Of a DNA stretch of 6,992 bases, positions 1 to 5,096 are shown in pieces; the stretch's first letter is position 1, and each line of letters begins with the position of its first letter. The DNA lies in contig CAJPKN010000082.1 in NCBI GenBank assembly GCA_905370385.1, positions 1-6,992 on the forward strand, read 5' to 3'. The notes beneath the pieces are model-generated. The model was not told the origin of the DNA and ran no database searches. It worked only from the letters and a program-made list of their open reading frames with translations. Origin of the DNA: Stomatobaculum longum. GTDB lineage: Bacteria > Bacillota > Clostridia > Lachnospirales > Lachnospiraceae. The translations under genes and the position numbers were made by a program.

Positions 1-1785
1 ATTCGGGAACTGTGTGAGGCTTCCCGTGATCACAAAGACCTTTCCGACGTAGAGCTCGGACGCTGCTCCGGCGCTCGCCTCGGGTTCCAGCGTCACTTCC
101 TTTAGGAGCTCGTCGATAATCTCTTGCTCCCGCGGATCCGCAAAGAAATTCACGATATCCGCCGCCATTACTTCGCCGATGCCGTCCACCTCGGTGAGCG
201 CTTCCGCGCTCGCCGCGCGAAGCGCCGCAATATCGCCGTGAAAGGCTTTTGCGAGCACCTTCGCATTCTGTACACCGACACCCGGAATGCCGAGGCCGTA
301 GACAAAGCGGGACAGGGGCATGCTTCTCGCCTTCTCGGCCGCCTCGATGAGCTTTGCCGCGGAGGCCTCGCCGAACCCCTTCATCGCAGCGATATCCGCC
401 TCCGCACGCTTTAAGTGAAAGAGATCCGCATAGCGGTGGATGAAACCCTCCTGAATCAGCTTTTCGAGCGTGGTCTCCGAGAGTCCCTCGATGTGAAAGG
501 CGTCGCGGCTCGTCATCAGCGCAAAGCGCTTCACACGTTTAATCGCGCAGTCCGGGTTTACACAGTAGAGGGTTTCCGCGTCGTTCTCCTTGCGTATCTC
601 CGTCTCCGTGCCGCAGACCGGACAGTGTGCGGGCGGCTCGGCCGTTCCGCTCTTGGTGAGATTCTCCGCAATCTGCGGAATGATCATATTTGCCTTGTAG
701 ACCCGAATGCGGTCGCCTATGCCGAGTTTTAAGCCGCGGAGCACACTCACGTTGTGGACGCTTGCGCGCCGCACTTCGGTGCCCTCAAGATCCACCGGGT
801 CAAAAATCGCAACCGGGTTGATGAGCCCCGTCCGCGAGGGGCTCCACTCGATTTCGCGGAGCACCGTCTCCGCCTGCTCATCCTGCCACTTGAAGGCAAT
901 CGCGTTTCGCGGAAACTTTGCCGTGCGCCCAAGCGACTCGCCGTAGGCAATGTCGTCAAGCAAGAGCACAAGGCCGTCCGAGGGGAAGTCGTTCTCCGGA
1001 ATCTTCGCTTCAAAACGGAGCACGCTGTCCCGCAGGGTAGCCGCGGTCACGGTCTCGTATTCGACCACCTCAAAGCCCTGGTCTCTGAGCCACGCAAACT
1101 GCGCCGCGCGGGAGTTGTTGAAGTCGACCCCCTCCGCCTCCACCAAGGAGAAGGCGTGGAAATAGACGCCGCGCGCCGCCGTCACCGCGGGGTCCAGCTG
1201 ACGCACCGTGCCCGTGCAGAGGTTCCGCGGATTCTTATACTTTGCCTCTGTCTCCGGCAGTTCCGCATTGATGCGCGCAAAATCCGAGTAGCGCATCAGG
1301 GCTTCGCCGCGGAGCAGGAGCTCCCCCTTGAACGGGATGCGGAGCGGCACATTGCGAAACGCCCGCACGGTTCCTGTCACGAGTTCGCCGATGTAACCGT
1401 TGCCGCGCGTCACCGCCTGATAGAGCGCGCCGTCCCGGTAGCGCAGCACAATCGTGAGGCCGTCCATCTTCCAAGAGAGCAGTGCCTTCTGCGTTCCGAG
1501 CCAGGAAATCAGCTCGTCCACGCTCTTGGTCTTATCGAGCGAGAGCATGGGCTGCTCATGGGTTACCTTGGGAAGCGAAGACAAGACTTCATAGCCCACG
1601 CTCTGCGTCGGGGAGCCCGAGAGCACAATGCCGCTCTCCTCTTCGAGGCGCTTTAATTCGTCATAGGCGCGGTCGTACTCGAAGTTACTCATAATCTCGC
1701 GGCTCTCCTGATAGTAGGCGCGCGCCGCCGGAAGCAGGGTATCAATCAGGGCCTGCATCTTTTCTCTCAGTTTTTTTTCTTCCAC
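1..1785 (-). CDS. ligA: NAD-dependent DNA ligase LigA, divergent subtype (3' end off window)
   Basis: Seals nicks in duplex DNA using NAD+, in replication and repair. 595 codons are visible, and an open frame runs off the left edge. Domain order is that of LigA: NAD-binding Ia domain (about 1-65, AYYQ...SNFEYDRAYDEL), adenylation domain with catalytic K106 in KMDG (106-109), RGE (160-161), NPRN..TGTVRQLDP (185-199), DG at 270-271 and AFKW (297-300), then an OB fold, a four-Cys zinc finger (C388, C391, C408, C413), helix-hairpin-helix repeats (about 430-550) and the start of a BRCT domain (about 577 on, GKVFVITGSL). Bacterial LigA is usually about 650-670 residues, so only the rest of BRCT is missing. 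The GTG start is chosen because AAAGGAGG ends 7 bases before it; an in-frame ATG at 1758 lacks a site. It overlaps the end of rluF by 19 bases, so the two are probably co-transcribed. Several usually invariant residues are replaced (see findings). Family assignment is very secure. Confidence 0.96.
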   Translation of the reverse strand, partial: MEEKKLREKMQALIDTLLPAARAYYQESREIMSNFEYDRAYDELKRLEEESGIVLSGSPTQSVGYEVLSSLPKVTHEQPMLSLDKTKSVDELISWLGTQKALLSWKMDGLTIVLRYRDGALYQAVTRGNGYIGELVTGTVRAFRNVPLRIPFKGELLLRGEALMRYSDFARINAELPETEAKYKNPRNLCTGTVRQLDPAVTAARGVYFHAFSLVEAEGVDFNNSRAAQFAWLRDQGFEVVEYETVTAATLRDSVLRFEAKIPENDFPSDGLVLLLDDIAYGESLGRTAKFPRNAIAFKWQDEQAETVLREIEWSPSRTGLINPVAIFDPVDLEGTEVRRASVHNVSVLRGLKLGIGDRIRVYKANMIIPQIAENLTKSGTAEPPAHCPVCGTETEIRKENDAETLYCVNPDCAIKRVKRFALMTSRDAFHIEGLSETTLEKLIQEGFIHRYADLFHLKRAEADIAAMKGFGEASAAKLIEAAEKARSMPLSRFVYGLGIPGVGVQNAKVLAKAFHGDIAALRAASAEALTEVDGIGEVMAADIVNFFADPREQEIIDELLKEVTLEPEASAGAASELYVGKVFVITGSLTQFPN

Positions 1786-2636
1786 GATCCCGCCTCCTTT
1801 CCGCGGCTCTTAAAATATGCCTTTTGCCGCGCTTCATAGTTTTTCTTGCGCCGCTGCTCCGTGCGCACCGTCTTCGCCGTCTTGCTCTGCTGATTCCGCG
1901 GCTTCTCCTGAAGCAGGGCAAGCAGAGTCTTAAGCTCCGATGCCGTCACATTGCGGTAGGCACCGCTGTGCAGGTTATTCAGGCGTATGTTCATGATGCG
2001 GATGCGCTTTAGGCTGATCACGTGAAAACCGCAGGCCTCGCACATGCGGCGAATCTGCCGGTTTAAGCCCTGGGTCAGGGTAATCGCAAAGCTCGTCTTG
2101 TCCCGCGGTTCTACCTTGCAGGGCAGAGTCGTGACCTGCAATTCCTCAAGGTGCACGCCGCGGCGCAGCTTGTCCAGAAAATTCTCGGTCAACGCCTTGT
2201 CCACGCGGACAATGTACTCCTTTTCATGCCCGTTTTCACAGCGCAAAATTTGGTTCACGAGTTCGCCCTGATTCGTGAGAAGCAGGAGTCCCTCCGAGTC
2301 CTTGTCAAGCCGCCCGATCGGGTAAATGCGCTCCGGGTACTCGAGCATGTCCACGATATTCGGCGCGCGGTCGTTATCCGTCGTCGTGCAGACCACACCG
2401 ACCGGCTTATTGACCGCGATCAAAATCTTCTTTTTGGAGGCCAGCTCCTCGACCGCGCCGACCCGCTTGCCGTTTACTTTGACTTCCATGCCGGCAGAGA
2501 CCAGCGTCCCAAGTTCCGCCACCTCTCCCGCGACCGTCACCTTGCCGGCCGCAATGAGCCGGTCCGCCTCACGGCGCGAGCAAACGCCCGCCGCACTCAA
2601 GAACTTGTTGATGCGCATTCCCTCGCTCTGATTCAC
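1767..2636 (-). CDS. rluF: 23S rRNA pseudouridine synthase, RluF-like (RsuA/RluB/E/F family)
   Basis: Converts a specific uridine in RNA to pseudouridine. E. coli RluF acts on 23S U2604 and on tRNA-Tyr; the target here is inferred only. With the GTG at 2636 the protein is 289 residues: an N-terminal S4 RNA-binding domain (about 7-55, MRINKFLSAAGVCSRREADR), the linker LIAVNKPVGVV (72-82), catalytic D111 in the family motif GRLDKDSEGLLLLTN (108-122), and LNRQIRRMCE (191-200), typical of RluF rather than RsuA. A tail rich in Lys and Arg (about 246-289) is also seen in E. coli RluF. Start choice: GGAGG lies 9 bases before the GTG at 2636. Alternatives are a GTG at 2663 with a weak site (298 aa) and an ATG at 2618, where homology begins but the purine run is too close (283 aa). 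It is first gene of a likely rluF-ligA operon with its own promoter. RluB is the main alternative name. Confidence 0.92.
   Translation of the reverse strand: MNQSEGMRINKFLSAAGVCSRREADRLIAAGKVTVAGEVAELGTLVSAGMEVKVNGKRVGAVEELASKKKILIAVNKPVGVVCTTTDNDRAPNIVDMLEYPERIYPIGRLDKDSEGLLLLTNQGELVNQILRCENGHEKEYIVRVDKALTENFLDKLRRGVHLEELQVTTLPCKVEPRDKTSFAITLTQGLNRQIRRMCEACGFHVISLKRIRIMNIRLNNLHSGAYRNVTASELKTLLALLQEKPRNQQSKTAKTVRTEQRRKKNYEARQKAYFKSRGKEAGSWKKKN
1793..1800 (-). promoter_or_regulatory. ligA ribosome binding site
   Basis: On the minus strand AAAGGAGG lies 7 bases before GTG at 1785. It sits inside the last codons of rluF. It decides the ligA start in favour of the GTG over the ATG at 1758. Confidence 0.85.
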
Positions 2637-2645
2637 TGTTCTCCC

Positions 2646-2650
2646 CCTCC
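2646..2650 (-). promoter_or_regulatory. rluF ribosome binding site
   Basis: GGAGG, the start of the purine run GGAGGGGGAG, lies 9 bases before GTG at 2636. It is the reason for choosing this start over the GTG at 2663 and the ATG at 2618. Confidence 0.7.
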
Positions 2651-2690
2651 GGCGCCGATTCACGCCTCTGTTATACCGCTGTAACTTACA

Positions 2691-2720
2691 ATTATAGGCA
2701 AAGCGAGCCTATTCAGTCAA
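2691..2720 (-). promoter_or_regulatory. Sigma-70-type promoter of rluF-ligA
   Basis: On the minus strand TTGACT (2715-2720, 5 of 6 matches to the -35 consensus) is followed after 18 bases by a perfect TATAAT (2691-2696). Transcription would start near 2682-2686, leaving a leader of about 45-50 bases before the GTG at 2636. It is the only good promoter before rluF and would drive ligA as well. No operator-like inverted repeat overlaps it. Confidence 0.82.
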
Positions 2721-2746
2721 GTTTAGCGCTCTCCCCCGCGCATAAG

Positions 2747-2778
2747 CAAAGGACCGGAGCTAACGCCCAGGTCCTTTG
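2747..2778 (-). terminator. Hairpin after queA, possible weak terminator
   Basis: A perfect 9-bp inverted repeat, CAAAGGACC (2747-2755) and GGTCCTTTG (2770-2778), encloses 14 bases. Inside it, after one mismatch, four more pairs (one G-U) can form around a GTTA loop. It begins 19 bases after the queA stop and ends 26 bases before the rluF -35 box. Position suggests a terminator of the upstream operon, but neither strand has a proper T-run after the stem, so termination may be partial or the hairpin may protect the transcript end. Confidence 0.5.
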
Positions 2779-2797
2779 ACAATAACGAAACTCCGAT

Positions 2798-3823
2798 TTA
2801 CTCGATGAACATCGCATCCCCGAAGCTGAAGAAGCGGTAGCGCTCCCTCACCGCCTCGCGATAGGCATGCAGAATTTTCTCTCGCCCGGCGAGCGCACTG
2901 ACCAGCATGACCAGTGTGGACTCGGGGAGATGGAAGTTGGTAATCAGGCAGTCCAGAATGCGGAAGCGATAACCGGGGTAGATGAAGATTTTGGTGTAGC
3001 CGCTCTCCGCGCGCAGTGTTCCGTCCTCATTCGCCGCGGATTCGAGGGTGCGGCAGCTCGTCGTGCCGACACATACAATGCGACCGCCAGCCGCCTTTGC
3101 GCGGTTCACGGCCTCTGCGGCTTCCTCGCTCACCACATAGAACTCCTCGTGCATATGGTGCTTCAGAATGTCCTGCTCCTTCACCGGGCGGAAGGTGCCG
3201 AGTCCCACATGGAGGGTCACACGCACAATGATAATGCCCTTCTCCGCAAGACACTTTAAAAGCTCCTCGGTAAAATGAAGTCCCGCCGTCGGCGCCGCCG
3301 CACTGCCCTCGTGCGCCGCATAGACCGTCTGGTAGCGGTTCTTGTCTTTTAACTGATGGTGGATGTAGGGCGGCAGAGGCATCTGTCCGAGTTCATCCAG
3401 GATTTCCTCAAAAACACCCTCGTAGGAAAAGCGCACAAAGCGATTGCCGTCCTCGGTCTGTCCCACAATCTCGCCGATGAGGTTCCCCTCGCCGAAGCTG
3501 ATCTTCGTTCCGATGGGGCACTTCCTGCCGGGCTTCACCAGGGTCTCCCAGGTTCTGTCCTCTTTCCTGGTGAGGAGCAGAACCTCCACCTTGGCACCCG
3601 TGCCCACCTTTTCGCCGATGAGGCGCGCCGGGATTACCTTCGTGTCGTTTAAGACCAGACAGTCGCCGGGTTTTAAGTACTCTGTGATATCCCGGAAGTG
3701 TCTGTGCTCAATTTCACCGCTCTCCTTGTGCAACACCATGAGGCGCGAGGAAGCTCTGTCCTCGAGCGGATCCTGTGCAATCAGTTCCTCCGGCAACTCG
3801 TAGTAAAAATCTTTTAACTCCAT
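2798..3823 (-). CDS. queA: S-adenosylmethionine:tRNA ribosyltransferase-isomerase QueA
   Basis: Transfers and isomerises the ribose of S-adenosylmethionine onto 7-aminomethyl-7-deazaguanine at position 34 of GUN-anticodon tRNAs, giving epoxyqueuosine in queuosine synthesis; a cytoplasmic enzyme. The 341-residue protein is full length for the family and shows its conserved blocks: [19 protein letters not shown] (13-31), [15 protein letters not shown] (56-70), GQMPLPPYI (146-154), [11 protein letters not shown] (175-185), [13 protein letters not shown] (202-214), [12 protein letters not shown] (252-263) and [20 protein letters not shown] (294-313). The ATG overlaps the stop of the membrane-protein gene by one base (TGATG). 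Only a weak site, GGAAGG, lies 3 bases before it, so translation is probably coupled to the upstream gene. The usual partner tgt is not in the window. Confidence 0.97.
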   Translation of the reverse strand: MELKDFYYELPEELIAQDPLEDRASSRLMVLHKESGEIEHRHFRDITEYLKPGDCLVLNDTKVIPARLIGEKVGTGAKVEVLLLTRKEDRTWETLVKPGRKCPIGTKISFGEGNLIGEIVGQTEDGNRFVRFSYEGVFEEILDELGQMPLPPYIHHQLKDKNRYQTVYAAHEGSAAAPTAGLHFTEELLKCLAEKGIIIVRVTLHVGLGTFRPVKEQDILKHHMHEEFYVVSEEAAEAVNRAKAAGGRIVCVGTTSCRTLESAANEDGTLRAESGYTKIFIYPGYRFRILDCLITNFHLPESTLVMLVSALAGREKILHAYREAVRERYRFFSFGDAMFIE

Positions 3824-4680
3824 CAGCCTTCCGTCCCTTCCGAAGCCGCGGCGCCGGTCTCCGCCGCCGTTTCCGCCGGAGCGGCGCTCTCCGCGCTCGT
3901 CTCTGCGGACTCCGTGCCTGCTCGGCCGGGAATTTCAATGACCGCATCGGTCACCGCCTCGGTGCTCTCCTCTTCTTCCGCATCTGCGGCCGCGGCTGCG
4001 CCGCCGCCCGCACGGAGTTTCTGGTAGAGCGAACCGAGCTTTGCATCGCTCACAATTGCCTTCGCGAGCGCCGTGCGGTAGTCGTTGTTCATCTTCTTGA
4101 CCGCCTCACTGCCCTCGGCCGCCTTGACCGCAGCCGTCTCTGCCTCGTTCAGCATCTCATCCGTCTTCATCCGAAGACCCTCATCGGTCTTTACGATGTA
4201 GGCGCGGAGCAGGACCGGTGCCGGGGTCTGAATCTTGCGGAACCAAGCCTGGGTCTCGATGTAGGCGATATAGCTTCCGCTCTCCACCCCCGGAATCACA
4301 TAGATTGAGGTGTTCTCAAAGGACTCATAGAGCTTCTTTTCCGCCGCCATCTGCTCCTTTAATTTTGCGAGCCCCTCTTCGTCGGAGAGTCCGAAAATCT
4401 GATAGAGCTCCTCTGCATCGCCCTGGGCCCGCGCCGTCAGATAGTCCTGCACCAGAGTATGAATTTCCGTGTCCGAAGTCTTTTCGGGTGCGGCCGACGC
4501 ATAATCGTAGCCTGCCGTCTCCGCCTTGCTTTCTTTCGGCTTTGCCGTCTTTTTGTGATCCAGCGCGAGAATCACAAGAATCAGAATGAGCGCAGCAAGC
4601 GGCAGCAGGAGAAATCGCCCGAAACGCTGCAGGGTGAGCTCATCGATTCCAAAGATCTTTCTGTTCTTTTCGTAACGCAC
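3823..4680 (-). CDS. Single-pass membrane protein of unknown function upstream of queA
   Basis: 285 residues, function not recognised. A basic N-terminus (MRYEKNRK) precedes one strongly hydrophobic segment (about 22-40) followed by DHKK, which suggests a short cytoplasmic N-terminus and an outward-facing body. Residues about 72-220 ([19 protein letters not shown] at 74-92, then alternating strand-like and helical stretches) look like a small folded domain; an NTF2-like fold is conceivable but only a guess. From about 224 to the end the protein is low-complexity, first Gly/Ala, then Glu/Ala/Thr/Ser, strongly acidic. No lipobox, catalytic motif or cysteine is seen. The GTG start has AGGGAGG 8 bases upstream. 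An extended -10 promoter lies just before the gene, and it is probably co-transcribed with queA. I recall similar proteins in Lachnospiraceae, but without an assigned role. Confidence 0.85.
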   Translation of the reverse strand: MRYEKNRKIFGIDELTLQRFGRFLLLPLAALILILVILALDHKKTAKPKESKAETAGYDYASAAPEKTSDTEIHTLVQDYLTARAQGDAEELYQIFGLSDEEGLAKLKEQMAAEKKLYESFENTSIYVIPGVESGSYIAYIETQAWFRKIQTPAPVLLRAYIVKTDEGLRMKTDEMLNEAETAAVKAAEGSEAVKKMNNDYRTALAKAIVSDAKLGSLYQKLRAGGGAAAAADAEEEESTEAVTDAVIEIPGRAGTESAETSAESAAPAETAAETGAAASEGTEG

Positions 4681-4688
4681 TCGTTTAT

Positions 4689-4695
4689 CCTCCCT
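4689..4695 (-). promoter_or_regulatory. Ribosome binding site of the membrane-protein gene
   Basis: AGGGAGG lies 8 bases before GTG at 4680 on the minus strand and supports that GTG as the start. Confidence 0.75.
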
Positions 4696-4707
4696 TGTAA
4701 TCCTACC

Positions 4708-4736
4708 ATTTTAGCATGATTTTAAGGGAGACTCCA
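4708..4736 (-). promoter_or_regulatory. Probable extended -10 promoter of the membrane protein-queA operon
   Basis: On the minus strand TAAAAT (4708-4713, 5 of 6 matches) is directly preceded by TGC (4714-4716), forming an extended -10 element TGnTAAAAT. With a 17-base spacer the -35 box would be TGGAGT (4731-4736, 3 of 6), weak, as is common with extended -10 promoters. The transcript would start close to 4700, shortly before the ribosome binding site. A second TAAAAT at 4719-4724 has no matching -35 box. Confidence 0.5.
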
Positions 4737-4787
4737 GTCCGCAATTTTATCACGCAGCGCTCTGTATATCTGAATGCAATCCTCGCT

Positions 4788-4904
4788 TCACGGAAGCAGA
4801 TTGTCACACAGCGGCGCAGCAGCTACGCCAAACGCAAAAGCACAAGCCGCCGTCAGGGTAAGCGCAGGGGCAAATACTCGGATTTTCCTCTTTTGCACAG
4901 ACAT
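4788..4904 (-). CDS. Possible small exported peptide or gene remnant (38 codons)
   Basis: An ATG-started frame of 38 codons looks like a signal peptide: basic start MSVQKRKIRV, hydrophobic alanine-rich core (about 10-29, FAPALTLTAACAFAFGVAAA), then PLCDNLLP and a TGA. No convincing ribosome binding site or promoter precedes it; it begins 30 bases after the tRNA terminator's T-run. After the TGA the same frame stays open for 21 more sense codons to a TAA at 4722-4724 and reads plausibly (SEDCIQIYRALRDKIADW...). It may be a decayed small gene, a very short secreted peptide, or chance in GC-rich DNA. Chance cannot be excluded from one sequence. Confidence 0.2.
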   Translation of the reverse strand: MSVQKRKIRVFAPALTLTAACAFAFGVAAAPLCDNLLP

Positions 4905-4933
4905 AGCTTGCGCATCGGTTGCACTTGCGGCGC

Positions 4934-4966
4934 AAAAAAAAGAGAAGCCCGTTTCCGGACTTCTCT
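4934..4966 (-). terminator. Intrinsic terminator of tRNA-Arg
   Basis: On the minus strand an 11-bp stem (4956-4966 pairing with 4941-4951, one G-U pair) closed by a GAAA tetraloop is followed at once by a run of 7 T residues (4934-4940). It begins 5 bases after the tRNA 3' end. This is a textbook Rho-independent terminator; it would also end any read-through from uvrB. Confidence 0.95.
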
Positions 4967-4971
4967 CGGTC

Positions 4972-5045
4972 TGTGTCTGGCGGGATTCGAACCCGCGACC
5001 TTCAGAGTCGGAGTCTGACGCGCTATCCAGCTGCGCTACAAACAC
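4972..5045 (-). tRNA. tRNA-Arg, anticodon CCG
   Basis: A 74-base cloverleaf: acceptor GTGTTTG with CAGACAC (7 pairs, one G-U), D stem GCGC/GCGC with loop AGCTGGATA, anticodon stem TCAGA/TCTGA with loop CTCCGAC, variable AGGTC, T stem GCGGG/CCCGC with loop TTCGAAT, and discriminator A. The anticodon CCG reads the arginine codon CGG. A20 in the D loop and C35 agree with arginine identity. CCA is not encoded and must be added after transcription. It has its own promoter and terminator. Confidence 0.97.
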
Positions 5046-5058
5046 AAAGTACTCTACT

Positions 5059-5087
5059 ACTATACTCTGTTTTGTGTCGCAGGGCAA
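5059..5087 (-). promoter_or_regulatory. Promoter of tRNA-Arg
   Basis: TTGCCC (5082-5087, 4 of 6 matches) and TATAGT (5059-5064, 5 of 6) are separated by exactly 17 bases on the minus strand. The predicted start lies about 6-8 bases before the tRNA 5' end. The -35 box begins only 9 bases after the uvrB stop codon. Confidence 0.75.
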
Positions 5088-5096
5088 GGTTATCTT

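Noticed and set aside
754..1656. Long plus-strand open frame (300 codons) opposite ligA
   Set aside because: It lies fully antisense to a convincing LigA, has an Arg/His-rich composition typical of the reverse of GC-rich coding DNA, no recognisable motif and no clear ribosome binding site.
2151..2684. Plus-strand open frame opposite rluF
   Set aside because: It overlaps a clear pseudouridine synthase and its promoter; composition is that of an antisense shadow.
2637..2797. Riboswitch or other structured leader before rluF, or a preQ1-type element near queA
   Set aside because: The rluF leader is only about 45-50 bases without a recognisable aptamer, and the leader before the membrane protein-queA operon is about 20 bases, too short for one.
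4737..4972. Integration scar at the 3' end of tRNA-Arg
   Set aside because: tRNA genes are common attachment sites, but I see no repeated copy of the tRNA 3' end in the window and no integrase or phage gene.
4788..5087. 99-codon minus-strand frame spanning the tRNA
   Set aside because: It runs through the whole tRNA-Arg gene and its terminator, so the long form cannot be a real protein gene. Only its last 38 codons were kept, as a weak candidate.
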